From: Sialis fuliginosa | Lineage: Eukaryota; Arthropoda; Insecta; Megaloptera; Sialidae | DNA: 64,000 nucleotides | Reading direction: 5' to 3' | Assembly (NCBI GenBank): GCA_961205875.1 | Contig: OY540815.1 | Coordinates: forward strand, 22,691,638 to 22,755,637 | Notes under the pieces: generated by a model | Databases searched by the model: none | What the model was told of the DNA's origin: nothing | The model's input: only the letters and a program-made list of their open reading frames with translations | Position numbers and translations under genes: made by a program | Shown here: positions 11,777-23,460 of the stretch, in pieces | Numbering within the stretch: the stretch's first letter is position 1 | Layout: each line of letters begins with the position of its first letter

Positions 11777-12579
11777 GTATAGGTATTATTTATATTATTT
11801 ATTATATTATTATTATAGTTTATGGTCTAAGCTTTAAACAATGTAAAAACGTATTTATATACCTGTATCTTAATTTTTTTTAAAGTATAAAAAATGAAAT
11901 AAATAAATAAGAATTGGAATGTAATATAATTTACCCTCCCCCCTTTATCCCACTGCTGCTGTATTAAAAGAATAAATAAAGCTGTTAACCTAAATAGAGA
12001 TAATACTTTAGTCTTCGTATATTTATAAATATACAAAAAGATCAATAGAAAATATTTCGGTCAGCATAAAATAACTAAATAACAAAAAAGATTTATTATA
12101 AAGAAATATTTATAACAGAATCACATAAATCCAAAGGAACATGGAATAATGTCACAAGTAACTATGTCTCCATCGACGTCCAATCGATGGCAGTATTTCA
12201 AATTAAATAAGATATTCAAATGATACATTTTCGTATAACCAACAATCGTTATATCTGTATGAAAAGCAGTGGCGTCAATTCAAATCATAATATATTTTAA
12301 TTTTGGTCATACACATATGTCTATCTGTCGTTTTGTTTCCTCGCAATATCGAAGATACGAGAAGTTTTTTGATCGTTTAAAAATGAGACAAAAAAATTTT
12401 AAATTTTAAAATGATCTTTCCGTTTCAGGTCAAGATATCTCAAGAACGACACATGTGACGTGAAAATTGTATGGATTCTTTTTTGTAGAGCATTCAATTT
12501 CCTATAATAAAGGTTTACTATGTTTGTTGTAAAATATTCTCTTACAAAGATTTATCGGTTTTTATTTAAATTGTTCAAT
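11777..12579. other. Non-coding stretch, no element recognised
   Basis: AT-rich DNA. A block at about 12340-12480 ('atatctcaagaacgac') has the wording of common insect dispersed repeats but no clear second copy in the window. No gene is seen. Confidence 0.45.
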
Positions 12580-12850
12580 AATTAACTACTTTTGATGTTT
12601 CAGGACTTTTTGATTTTTAGTCACGGTATATATGCGTTTAATATGGTTATCAGAGCGTTCTCCCCTCTAATTACTAAACTATCGATGCAAAAAATCTGAA
12701 AAAATTGCAGAATGTAGCTTTTAATCAGTACTTTTATTAAAAATTATAACGAATACTGTAGAATTTTTTTGTATTACTTTATATTGCAGAAATGTAGTTA
12801 ATTTCGAAAGATAATGTTACTGAGAATGACTACGGAACCCTATCATGTAC
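12580..12850 (-). repeat. Family H dispersed repeat, copy 2 (minus strand)
   Basis: Read on the minus strand it opens with 'gatagggttccgtagtcatt' and continues with 'tactgattaaaagct', 'acattctgcaattttttc' and 'gggagaacgctctgataac', matching the copies at 4556, 30785 and 55305. The far part after the 'gtgactaaaaatc' block is lost or diverged. Confidence 0.75.
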
Positions 12851-13307
12851 AATAGGTATAATTGTCGACTATACTTCCATACAAAAAATATTTCAAAACA
12901 CCTAGAATCCAGGTTTTTGAAAAAAGTCTTAAATTTAGTACACATGTTAAAACTTTTTTCTCACCTGAAAAATACATTGACATCTATGTTTTCCATTTGA
13001 AATAAAGTGGCAAAAGTTCCGGATGAATGTATTTTCCACTTGTTTTAAATCAATTTCACTGGATTTGCGTAAGATTATGTTTTGAGTAATAAAAAAAATA
13101 CTGTTAGTCCATGGATGTACAATTCCAGCTTGACAACCATGTTGTATGTGTCAGAGATCGGCCATTTATCACGTGTTACATAATACCACCAGTGGACTGC
13201 CATTTACTGACCGGAATATTAATCAACGCGATATTGTCGTTAAAACCAATAACCACGTTCAACTCATATTTGTCATTATTGATGAATTAATGTCGAAAGA
13301 AAAAATT
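12851..13307. other. Non-coding stretch, no element recognised
   Basis: Nothing recognisable apart from a short open frame (13146-13328) with no protein family character. No repeat partner is seen in the window. Confidence 0.5.
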
Positions 13308-13498
13308 ACTTACCTATTGCCAAAATAATGCAGGTCCAAAAAATATTTTTATTTCTTAACTAGACTATTTTATAATTATTAAAATAATCTTTTAATAAAT
13401 AAAAAAAAATAACTTACCTATTGCCAAAATAATACAGGCCCAAAAAAAGACCTTTACTTCTTAACCAGACTATTTTATAATTATTAAAATAATCTTTC
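13308..13498. repeat. Tandem duplication, 104-bp period
   Basis: Two head-to-tail copies start at 13308 and 13412 with 'acttacctattgccaaaat' and share 'gactattttataattatta' near their ends. They differ by a few substitutions, for example 'atgcaggtcc' versus 'atacaggccc'. It is a local duplication that is slightly older than the 40-bp one at 45021-45100. Confidence 0.85.
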
Positions 13499-13999
13499 AA
13501 AAACTAACAATAAGCTGACCTAATTTAAATTTATTGACTTCAATTTTCTATACCTTGATTAATATCATATTATTGGATAAAAAATAAAACAAATATAAAT
13601 ATAGTAGGACCTCGATAGTATGATTTTAAAAGGACTAGGGGAAAACACGTCTTAACGAGAAAAATATTTAACGAAATATTTTAACATGGGGTCTTATGGA
13701 AGAATCCTGGGACCTAAAAAAAAAACGTACTAAAGCAAAAACGAGGTTTCACTGTACTCATTTTTTATTTTTCTTTGTATCTGACTAGACTCATAGTTAC
13801 ATTTTGTGAGCTTTAACATCAGTTTAAATAAATTAAAGAATTTTTGAAAGTAAAAAAATATTATAATTGCTTCAAACTCGCCCTAAAAAAAAGTATAAAA
13901 AAAAGTAGTCATTACCCCCCCACACTGAAAATTTTAGGGGTCCCCCCTCTCCGGCTCCGGCACCACTGTATACTTCCATACTCACATAATATATTATAA
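13499..13999. other. Non-coding stretch, possible hAT-like right end
   Basis: At about 13905-13972 a C-rich segment ends in 'ccggctccggcaccactg', wording typical of right ends of hAT-like MITEs in insects. No left end was identified. The rest is AT-rich. Confidence 0.4.
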
Positions 14000-14245
14000 T
14001 GTCTATCCGTCTGTCTGTTTGTGACCTTTACACGGCTAAACCGGTGAACAGATTTTGATGAAATTTGGCAGTGAGATAGCTTACAACTTAAAGAAGGACA
14101 TAGGCTACTTTAATCTCGAAGAATGTATTAGATAAAAAAACTGGGTGTGTGTCATTTGTACATAGCTTAGTTTAGTGACATCTATCGTGCAAATGCGAAA
14201 CTAAAAACCTGTTTTATCGACTATCATAACAGAAACCTGTATTAT
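14000..14245 (+). repeat. Family S short dispersed repeat, copy 1
   Basis: The copy starts with 'gtctatccgtctgtctg' and 'cacggctaaaccg', followed by 'attttgatgaaatttggcag', 'gacataggctac' and 'gtgacatctatcgtgcaaat'. The same order appears at 44540-45030 and 49965-50215, and a fragment lies at 24288-24380. This is the type of short, high-copy arthropod repeat that starts with a GTCT microsatellite. It is probably non-autonomous, and I cannot place it securely as SINE, MITE or Helitron. Confidence 0.75.
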
Positions 14246-14795
14246 CTATCTGTATTATTTACCTAAAGTAACTTTATGGTGTTGTTTTTATTAATTTTAG
14301 TTGATATATATGTATAATATTTTCACTGGATTAAAAATAGATTTTTCATGGTAAATTAAGATAAATAAAAAAATAACGCGGGCCAGACCAATCACTTATT
14401 CCTACGCCTACTATACACACATGTACAACTAATCAAATACATAAAAAAATGCAGATAATTTAAAATTTTAATCTCCACTTTACCGAACAGCTGTAATTAA
14501 AAATTAACATGAAAGATATAAAAAAAAACCACACTGTTTGCTGAGTAATGCAGATCCGATATTGGCGCTGATGTACATGCGGTTATTTAAGTAAAGCAAA
14601 CATTGAGATAAAAATAATTTATTCCAATTACACAGTGGGTCGAGAGCTGACTGCCGCAAAATCTATGGACCATTGCATAAATTAAGTATTTGTATTTGCT
14701 GATAATAAACATACATTTGTTTGTTTGTTTGTTTGTACATCAAGATTATGGAGTCAATGTAATTATCAACACAATTAGCGGAAAGCTGCGGAAAA
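14246..14795. other. Non-coding stretch with a TTTG microsatellite
   Basis: A short (TTTG)n run lies at about 14717-14735. Otherwise the sequence is AT-rich with no recognised element or gene. Confidence 0.55.
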
Positions 14796-15093
14796 ATAAC
14801 GAATCTAATTCAAGAATTTAGTTTAGACAAAATCAAATTTTAATTTATAGTTTATACAAAAGTTATAGGGAATTGACATTTACATACTTTAAGACATAAA
14901 TATATAGGGTGTTCCTAAAAAATGAGTTTGAATTTTGAAAATTTTGAAAGTTTGTAGTTTTTTAACGGACACTTAGATAACGAATCTAATTGAAGAATTT
15001 AGTTTAGACAAAATCAAATTGTTATAATATTATATTAAAGTTATAGGGAATTGACATTTACATACTTTAAGACATAAATATACAGGATGTTTA
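14796..15093. repeat. Direct repeat pair of about 118 bp
   Basis: Copies at 14796-14914 and 14976-15093 share 'ataacgaatctaatt', 'agtttagacaaaatcaaatt' and 'agttatagggaattgacatt', and end in a similar 'atacaggatgtt' / 'atatagggtgtt'. They are separated by about 61 bp. A motif of the type 'agggtgttcctaaaaaatga' often marks dispersed insect repeats, so this could be an internally duplicated old element. Confidence 0.85.
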
Positions 15094-15117
15094 AGAACAT
15101 GTAAAAAAATGTTATTA

Positions 15118-15222
15118 AACTTGATAGAAAAAGATAACCGATGATGTTTGTCTTTAAATTTGGAATCTGTTGTAAGCGATTCTAGCCTTTAGGGTGCCAG
15201 ACGAGTTCTGCAGGCGACTGTA
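15118..15222 (-). mobile_element. Family A MITE fragment
   Basis: This is the first about 105 bp of family A in reverse orientation. It ends at the TA with 'tgcaggcgactgta' and includes 'gggtgccagacgagttctg'. Similarity stops at 'cttgatagaaaaagataacc'. It is a truncated copy of the element complete at 56208-56588. Confidence 0.8.
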
Positions 15223-16690
15223 CACATACATATATACCTTCTGAACAGGAATCAAATTAGGTATAAACAATTAAAGAAATAAATTCTTCTTCTTCATGGG
15301 TTTTATGTCAAGTGGATTTTCTCCTTTTATGACAGCTCCTTTGTGTTATTTAATTGGGTGTAAGAAATAAATTATATTACATACTAACTTACTAAAAATC
15401 GATACTTAAAATAGATATTTCTTGATAATGATTAATTTTTGGAGGTATATTTATTTATTATTTGTGTAATTTCAAGTATCCGTACTAAGTAAAATTTTGT
15501 ATACTTTCTTTTGCATCGATATTTCTCGTAAACGGTTTATCTTATAACATATTTTTGTGTATTTTGTGTCGTATAATCTTATATAAGTGCCCAAATCAGG
15601 AAAAAATTGAAGAACAAAATATTAAAATCGGTGTGTCCACTAACCCCATACAGCCCTGGTCTAAATTATAATTGGTTAATACTGGAAACCGATAACACTT
15701 ATTAATACTAAAAAATTTCATAACTGTATCAAAAAAAGATATTAAATAAAAACTAATTTTAGGCAAAATCTTTGGAAGGCTGTAACTCAAAGTTTTTTAC
15801 TTAAAATATTTTTCTCAATTTACTGTTCAAGTTTGGCACGACAGTACTGAATCATCATGTACATAATAGTAATATTCTGATAGAGACAATAATACTAATG
15901 AAGTAGTTTATATAATACATATAGAATTATACATACACATGTCATCCATTTAGTATTGAATATCTAGGAATTATTAGTTAATACTATTAAATTATAGTTA
16001 TTAATGATTATTATTGTTTTTTTTAACAACACCACTATTTAATTAGAGATTACGCCAAAGTGCACAATTAATAATAATCTAGTACACAAAACACCACCAT
16101 TGTTTATATATATAAATAAATACATATGTACACAAATATGTTATTATTAGTTTATGTATTACTATTGTGAATGGCGTAGATACGTTTACAAATTGTAATT
16201 AATATGTTATAACTTTGTTCTATAATCATGTTTGATTACAAACTTATTTAATTATTCATAGCGGTAACATTTTCCGTGTAAGCTAGATTTTCCTACCCAA
16301 TTAAACAGTGAAATTAGTTAAACATATTGTTGTTATAAAAAAATGTAATGTTCATTGCACAAGTGTATTCTAAAGTTTAAGTAATGAGTATTATAACTTA
16401 AATTTCATTAGTAATCCACTTAAAAATTTACATTTTCTGAAAAAGAACATTACAATATTCATATTTACTTAGTTTAATATCGATTGGTTTTAACTTTCTA
16501 TTATAAAAATATAAACAAAGTTCAATTTGTCGAGAAATTGAAATTTTTAAGTGACGGCAACACGCTACAGGTCGCAAAACGTAATAAATTAACAGAAATC
16601 CTTTTGAATTATCAGAATAGAATCCTATTAAAACTCTGCCAAATCGCAAAAAACATTTTTTTTGCTCTCATTACGAAATGTTAGTTTTTA
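15223..16690. other. AT-rich non-coding stretch
   Basis: I see no gene or repeat family here. Overlapping short open frames on both strands (15596-15790, 16428-16684) are in conflict with each other and have no domain character. Confidence 0.55.
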
Positions 16691-16920
16691 ACTTAAAATA
16701 AAACCTTGGCGAAGGATTAATCTGTAGTTCAATTTTAAGAGGTGCCGCAAAGGGGGGTCACGTTTCCCATTTAAATAACATTGAAAAAATATTCTTTAGT
16801 ACTAAATAATATTAATTTTTTTAACTTTTTTAAATATATATTTTTTGTTTAATTTTCCGAAAAAGCCCCCCCCCCAAGAAATTTTGATACAGGGCCCCCT
16901 CAGGGTTAGCTACGGGACTG
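16691..16920 (+). repeat. Family R repeat, copy 1, with hAT-like right end
   Basis: The left part ('acttaaaataaa', then 'gaaggatta', then 'caattttaagaggtgccgca') matches 58957-59030. The right part has a run of 10 C at 16866-16875 and ends 'gttagctacgggactg', wording like a hAT-type terminal repeat. No left terminal repeat was identified, so element borders are uncertain. Confidence 0.6.
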
Positions 16921-16974
16921 CTGGTTATTATGCCAAATGATATCAAAAACTGACGACCGAAATAATTTTATTTT

Positions 16975-17118
16975 ATGGATCTTGGCTTCTAGGTGTAAGC
17001 CACGTCGATTTGGTCGTGTTTAGAAGATCCCTGAAGATGTCCACTGCAATGTGTGACGAAACTTAGGTCGATAACACGACCAAATCGACGCGACTTACAC
17101 CCAGAAGCCAAGATCCAT
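16975..17118. mobile_element. Family E hairpin element, copy 1
   Basis: The arms run inward from 'atggatcttggcttct' and its mirror 'agaagccaagatccat'. They stay complementary through the 'cgtcgatttggtcgtgtt' block, about 45 bp per arm. The loop carries 'ccctgaagatgtccactgc' followed by 'tgtgacgaaac', a CTGAAGA...GAAAC arrangement. Copies at 23461-23618 and 53758-53883 share arms and core. Such 'cctgaagatg...gacgaaacg' cores are known from ends of some animal retroelements, including Penelope-like elements with hammerhead motifs; the assignment here is an inference. Confidence 0.75.
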
Positions 17119-17640
17119 ATCAAGATCTCCTCAAGAATTTGATTTTATACCAATTCAATTTCCAAGTAAAACGTATTGTTTTTATAAATCAAACAACTGC
17201 GTTTACTTGGAAAACAAAATAAATATTTAACTAACATGCTTTGTAGTTTTCTATCATCCATAATGATCATTATTTAACTTTCATGACAGACTGCAATTAC
17301 AAATGATCACTGTAATTTAAAACGAGAAAACAAATTATTAAATATTTAACATACGGTAGTTTCATGGAACCTATTTTCAAGTTGAAATTACTTGTGTGGA
17401 ACGTCGGCGATGAATTCAATGCAATCAATAAAATGACAGTAATAATGATGCCCTATTTACCGACTGAATATCGTCCTCTATTCGAATTATTATGCTCATT
17501 TTCGTACAGTACTTCCCAATTAATTTATGTAATTTTATATAAATCGAACTCATTTTTCTTGGTGTTCTTATATCAGGAGTACAGAAGAAAAAAACTTTTA
17601 AGAAAAAATACAACCGACTTAAAAAAAAAACACTAAAAAA
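17119..17640. other. Non-coding stretch, no element recognised
   Basis: AT-rich sequence between the E hairpin and a family I copy. Long overlapping frames on both strands (17364-17636 plus, 17425-17703 minus) are low-complexity at one end and have no recognisable domain, so neither is called. Confidence 0.5.
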
Positions 17641-18172
17641 TAAGGTTATGGCCGCAAGTATTCGGGTTTTTGGATTAATGGGCTTATTTTTTGTAATTCT
17701 CATGAACTCATGTTACTAATAAAATAAGTAACTCTTTATTTAATCAATTTAATTACCAAAATCTGCAAATAAAGTTTTTTTTTTTTTAATTTTGTTTATG
17801 TTTTTTCTCCAGTAATGGATAAAGTAAAACCAGTAATAAGCACGCAGTGATGGACACTTGCTAATGATTACAAAATGATAAGTACTACGACACAAAAGAT
17901 ATAAAAGAAAGAGTAGTCGAATTTGAAACAATGTAAAGCAGTTGCTATAATTAATAAATAAATTATACTAATAATTAGTTTAAATGTCCACCATTATGAC
18001 ACATATTGGCCGATTGTCATCAAATCACGCTGTAAGACAGTTAAATGTATATAGATTAATATTCAGAAATGGTAGTAATCAAATATCAATACATATTTCT
18101 AATTCAGTACATTTAATTAAAAATTTGCCATTATTGGGGTCCTTGCCAAGACTGGTGCCACTACCTTATATA
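17641..18172 (+). mobile_element. Family I MITE, long copy
   Basis: The copy starts near 'ggttatggccgca', a diverged left end, and ends in 'ccaagactggtgccactacc'. In between it has 'catgaactcatgttactaat', 'ccagtaatggataaagtaa', 'gatggacacttgctaatg', 'agtactacgacacaaaa' and 'ggccgattgtcatcaaatca', all shared with the copies at 41621, 43039 and 46058. It is non-coding; the open frames at 17749-17931 and 17984-18196 are shadows. Confidence 0.85.
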
Positions 18173-18470
18173 AAAATTAAATTTAACAGTTTTTGAAGTA
18201 GGTTTTTTTTTATAAAGTTTTTTGACACTGACTTCAAAAATTATTAAATTTAAAGTCGGTTTAAATTTTTTCTCAATTTTTTTTGGCGTATCTTCAAAGT
18301 CTATGATCATATTCTGATAAAATTTATATGGAAATACTTCGGAAATATACTTTTTAAAACAAAAAAATCTAAATAAAAATACATAAAAAATATAAACTAT
18401 CGAATTGAGAGCTTTGAAAATGAAAAACTTGAAAACTCTCAGAAAAAACCCCATTCAGTAGTTACGGGAC
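18173..18470 (-). repeat. Family V repeat fragment (minus strand)
   Basis: Read on the minus strand, 'ccatataaattttatcagaa' and 'tagactttgaagatacgcc' match 26483-26530 in the long family V copy. The segment begins at the left with 'gacttcaaaaattatt'. It is a diverged piece of the family whose fuller copy is 25800-26690. Confidence 0.65.
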
Positions 18471-20339
18471 TGAGTTTTATACTATGTATAATTTTGATAA
18501 ATTTCATAGTATAATATCATACTTTTATATTTTATATCACTACCCGCCACTGTTGTCTCATGTTTCACTTCTGGCAAAATATCTACATACATATATATAC
18601 GAATACCCATATACATAAAATTTATTAACATTGAACACAAATATTTCTTTAACACTACACAATATTATATTACATTGTATAGAATATGTGTGTGTGTTTG
18701 TGGGTGTTATTGCAGGACTATGAAAGGGTCATCATTTAATGTTTAAAGGATCGACAACGTTTGTTCTATGGTCCAAAGGTTTATTCAGGATCACTCTTGT
18801 ATTAGGTCCCTATACTGATTACCTCTACCCAGTATCTTTACTATTTCTGTTTGTAGTTCTGTAGTTGGTACCTACTGTATTAAATACCAGAGCCGTCTTA
18901 TCAACGTTGATATAAACCAGCAGTTCTTAAACAAAATTTATTAGGAACATTCTGTGTTTTAATAAAATTAATATTTAAAATGATGTCAGAAAACGATATT
19001 TTTTATAATAATTATTTTAATGCTCGGTCTCGCCGCTCAAACTTAAATTGAACTTAAATTTTACGTCGATTCATAGGTTTGTCTTATCATATAGTTAGCC
19101 AAGTGTCACTTAAAGAACAAAATTCTGGATAATTTTGTTTTTTTGGTGCCAGTTTATGATTTGTTTATATCCGCGGTAAAAGAATCGTTTATTTTGAATA
19201 TAAATTGTGGATTTGTATATTTTTAGTAAAGCTAACATTAGAGGCTTTGTTAAACGAAACAGATTAAAAAAGGTTAATTTTGACATATCATGAAAATGAT
19301 TATATCTACATATAATACATAGAATAAACTTGGCTTAAAATGTTATATATAAACTATTATACATATGATATCTGCATCATTGTCGTAAATAATTTTATCA
19401 AAAATGTTTACAATATTAATTTTTTTGCACAGTTTTAAAATTAAGTGGAACTAAAGTATCCTTTTGATTTGGATTTAAAAAGTGATACTTAACGACTTAA
19501 GCATCATTCAAATCGTTGGCGCAACAATTTAAAATTGTTACCTATGTTTTCCATAAACTATTTTTATTAATATATATTTAATATTTTTGGTAGCAAAAAT
19601 GTTATTTTCCCGGAATATCCGTTAATCATTTTGCAAATTTCTATCAGATCAATTGATGTTTTTTTTTTAAATTTCCTCGATGAAATATGAACCATTATAT
19701 TGCTTATATTATTTACTTTTCTAATAAAGAACTTATTGCATAAAAATCACGAGATAAATATACAAAAATATATCGGACAGAAATACTACCCTGAACTAAC
19801 TAAGCTACCAATCAGATTCTTAGAAAAAGAGACAGATATATTCCAAATTACACAGCCTATCTCTCTCACTTTTTGAACAGATGTTACACCATTGTGTTAA
19901 TACAGAATGCACTGTTCATTCTCTATGTCTATGACCACTTTTAATTTTTTAGACTACAGAGTCAATATTACTTAACTTTACACTCATCCTGTATATTGGA
20001 GTACATATAAGTACTCTATAATCATAGGTTAGGCCGAACCTGTTGTTTCCATGGCTCGCAGAAAGTCCCAAAGAGCTGTCAGAGAACTCTGAGAAGGGTT
20101 TTTCTGCACTGATGCAGGTCGGCGTGTATAATAATAATTCATGAATATTTTCATATATTCATCATTTTGTCTAACAATTTTATAACGGCTACATAATCTA
20201 TTATTATGATTATTAACTCTCAACATGCTGAAAATTTTTGAAGTGTGAGTATCTATAAGTTCTGCGATTTGCATATTTATTAATACTTTCTCTGTTAATG
20301 TTCTTTTTACTTTCTTATAGTATATAAGTATGTATTGTT
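18471..20339. other. Non-coding stretch with a minor repeat echo
   Basis: Mostly AT-rich. The words 'cagaatgcact' and 'cattctctatgtctatga' near 19908-19934 are echoed at 24253-24283 ('agaatgcgcggtccatgc' and 'tctatgtctatgg'), which suggests a small old repeat. A short (GT)n run lies near 18685. No gene is seen. Confidence 0.5.
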
Positions 20340-20740
20340 AAGACGATTTTTTCAAAATCCGGATTTTAATGGAATTATCCATTTTGACAATTTTCGACAT
20401 GATGTCTGTGTGTCTGCCCGGAGACGCTGTAACTCAAATACGATAGATCGTAGAAGGGTGAAATTTTATATTTAAGATTAATTTTTGTCTGGAAGAAAAC
20501 CTTATTTTTAAATAAGGATACGGATGTTTACTAATATCAATTTTTGAATTTTTCAAATTACTTTGAAACAGTGTGAATTAGAAGAAAAGGTCTAAGTTAA
20601 AAATTGTAGGTAATATTATTATCTGTTCTATTCATTTAAATGAATTAAATTTTTTTTAATTTCAAATGGTTCATAACAGAGAAGAAATATCTGCCATAAG
20701 TGTCATGGGACTTTCTTATACGTATTACAGAGATAGAACA
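20340..20740 (+). repeat. Family V dispersed repeat, copy 1
   Basis: The copy runs from 'ccggattttaatggaattat' through 'gatgtctgtgtgtctg', 'ctgtaactcaaatacga', 'gtgaaattttatatttaag', 'ctggaagaaaacctt' and 'acggatgtttact' to 'gggactttcttatac'. The same blocks occur in order at 25930-26390. There is no open frame. It belongs to the widespread insect repeat type whose other end reads 'gatttcaaaaaaggagaagg'. Confidence 0.7.
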
Positions 20741-21165
20741 GTGTGCACGTTTATTCAGAGTAATACTGTGGTTCTATCTAATTATATAAAAAAAATATTT
20801 CTGGCTAAATCATAAATGCTGGAAAAAATAAATGGGACATAAATTATAGTTAATATTATTCTCGATAATTTTTATCTAAAACATTTTTTCTTATTTCAAA
20901 AATAATTCGAAAATTCAAAAATTGACACATAAATCTAATAAAATATACCTAAGAACCTAATAGTGGTGTTATGCGTACGACTCTGGATATATTATAGGTA
21001 CTTATCAATCAGATTTACTCCATTTAATCGAAATGACCATTAGGATTAACTTTAATGACAGACCCAAGCTTTATCTCTTATTAAACAGGAAGTAAGAATG
21101 TTTGTTAAATAGAATTTAACTTGTTGGCTACTGAAACTCACATTTTTTGTTAGTATTTTTTTATA
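20741..21165. other. Non-coding stretch, no element recognised
   Basis: AT-rich DNA between the family V copy and the hAT-like MITE. Nothing else is recognised. Confidence 0.55.
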
Positions 21166-21559
21166 CATACTTACAGTGCCGGATTTAGGGTGGGGGGCAA
21201 CCAGGGCATAAGTTACTTTTTTGTTCAATACAGTGTACAGGCTGTAATTTTTGAGTAAACTTTTTTTACGCCAAGCTAAGATATTAACTATTCAACTTAT
21301 TTGTTAATTTCGATTTTAATTTGTTAATAATAGGAGGAGGGGATCTCGACGGTTTTAGGGCATTTGATAGTCTTAAAGTTAATGATGTAAGCTATATTTA
21401 AAAAAAATTTGGAGTCTATAGGATCGCGCCAAGCTGAAATATTAACTATTCAACTTATTTGTTAATTTATCAATTTTAATTTTAATTTTTGGTGGTATTT
21501 GAATATTTTTTAGGGGAAGAGAGGGCGCCAGATTTGCTAAGGCCGGTTCTGTATACTTA
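21166..21559. mobile_element. Family M hAT-like MITE, complete copy
   Basis: The element proper is 21174-21551 (378 bp). It starts with 'cagtgccggattta' and ends with 'gatttgctaaggccggttctg' minus its last base, so the ends are imperfect inverted repeats around CAG(T/A)(G/A)CCGG. Flanking 8-mers CATACTTA (21166-21173) and TATACTTA (21552-21559) match at 7 of 8 positions, consistent with a hAT-type duplication that has one substitution. The interior has G-rich patches and a segment near 21355-21475 that is homologous, in reverse, to the satellite monomer at 33001-34299. It encodes no transposase. Confidence 0.85.
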
Positions 21560-22653
21560 TATGAAAGATAGATCAAAAAACAAAAATCTAGAATTTAAAT
21601 TAAACTCAATATTGTAATACATCAAAACTTTGAAAGCCCAAAATAATAAAAAGAAGACAAATTACATTAATGCATTATTGAAACTGTCTACTTGTGCATT
21701 CTAGAAAGTTTTAAATAAAAACTACAGTATGTGTCATATAGTACAGGGATGTCCAATCATAAAACGTAAAAAATGTATGTTAATAATTTTTACTTATATA
21801 ATAAGATTATCTTCTGAATCGGAGGGGGTGGATGGGAGAGGGGGGGGGGATGAAATCACGGAAAGATACACCTTTAAGTTAAGACCATTTCAATGACCAA
21901 ACTTGTCTACTTTTTTCAAAAAAATTTCTGGACCGATTTTGATGAAATTTTCGCTAGAACTTTTATTATTAATAGGATTCTAAGTTACATGACTGTATGT
22001 AATCACGATATCTTATCAAGAATATGAGAAGTGAACAAAAAATGTGAATTATTAAAATAATTATATCAAAATCATGTAAAAAAATATTAGTTCTAAATAA
22101 AAAAATAAAAATTGATGCATAAGTTTTTTAATATAATATGAGCAACGTCTCGTTTACCAATTTCGTATTGGTTCTCACTAACGAATTATTCTGATAGGTT
22201 AGGTAAGCAGTAAATAAAAACTATCACGCAAGCCGGAGAAAAACCTCATTATAATTTAGAAAAGTATCAAGTGGACACCCCTTCAGTACATAGTTGCTAT
22301 TAAAAGAAATCTTTTGCTGTAAAACTTTAATTTCGTTCGAGAAATAAAATATTTTTTCTCGTTTTGCTTTCGTACAATTTTAAATGAATTCTAGAGTTTA
22401 CTGAAAGATTCTCTTCAGACGGTGTGGCCGTTTTTATTACTTAAAAGTACGGCATTTTTATTTTTATTTTTTCGCACATCTAAAGCAGAAATGGATGTTT
22501 TACTATTTGCAATAATTTTATATGTAACGCTATTCCATCTCTTTATATGATCAGACTTAAAAATCTGGAACATACGAGTTTTTTTTTAAATATAAATAAA
22601 CGGTTAAAAAAAGCGACTAAATTCAAATAGGTTTAAATCATTTTGAAAAATAT
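21560..22653. other. Non-coding stretch, G-rich patch
   Basis: A G-rich segment lies at about 21821-21850. The words 'ctggaccgattttgatgaaa' near 21928 recall the family S interior. Otherwise AT-rich, with no gene. Confidence 0.5.
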
Positions 22654-23326
22654 CCCGGGAAAAAATTTCAGATCTGAAGTGATCTCGGTTGATCTTCATT
22701 TTGATCTTTGTAAATAAATAAACTTTTGTCCACCTTAAATAACAAATACACATATACTACCTATATAGAAACCTTGTTTATAATTTAATCAATTAAAAAA
22801 AAATTGTACAGAAACGTATTGAATGATATTTGAGGCCCGTGTATTAAATTAATAAATAAATTCACAACTCACCCTCTGTCACAGATGAAGGGTCTCATTC
22901 GATCCAGCGGGAAAAATACTTCGGGATACTAGGGGTGTGGGGGGCAAAACAACCCTCCATCTAGCACAGGAGTCGAGATATTTACGATTTTCTATAATGA
23001 ATACCATAAGTAGCGAAACAGAGAAAAATTCACCTAGTATTTTTCCCGCTGGATCGAATGAGACCCTTCATACAACCCTTCATCTGTGACAGGGGGTGAG
23101 TTGTGAATTTATTTATTAATTTAATACACGGGCCTCAAATATCATTCAATACGTTTCTGTACAATTTTTTTTTAATTGATTAAATTATAAACAAGGTTTC
23201 TATATAGTATATGTGTATTAATTTGTTATTTAAGGTAGACAAAAGTTTATTTATCTACAAAGATCTGATTTGTTCCAAAATGAAGATCAACCGAGATCAC
23301 TTCAGATCTGAAATTTTTTCCCGGGA
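22654..23326. mobile_element. Family C palindromic element, copy 1
   Basis: This is a 673-bp inverted repeat that starts 'cccgggaaaaaatttcagat' and ends with its mirror at 23326. The arms are about 250-285 bp and share blocks such as 'gatctcggttgatcttcat', 'acgtattgaatgatatttga' and 'ctcattcgatccagcggg'. A central segment of about 125 bp (roughly 22920-23040) is unpaired and includes 'ggggtgtggggggcaaaac'. The left arm lacks about 11 bp near 22705 that the right arm keeps. A second copy is 39770-40471. No coding capacity; it is a foldback-type element by structure. Confidence 0.88.
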
Positions 23327-23460
23327 TGTCACACTTTGAAAGCTTATATCTCTAAAACTAATAATCGTAAAGAAATAAAGAATACGTCAAAACTTAGTAC
23401 TACTTATAATAACTTTTATATTATTATTAATAAAGAAATATACATATAACTAGTATTAAT

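Noticed and set aside
10884-11950. Complete hAT element containing B copy 1, starting at CAGTGGC
   Set aside because: A candidate right end (CCCACTG near 11955) does not pair well with the left end, and the flanking 8-mers do not match.
17364-17703. Overlapping 90- and 92-codon frames on opposite strands
   Set aside because: They conflict with each other, end in A/T-run-encoded lysine or phenylalanine, and lack domain character.
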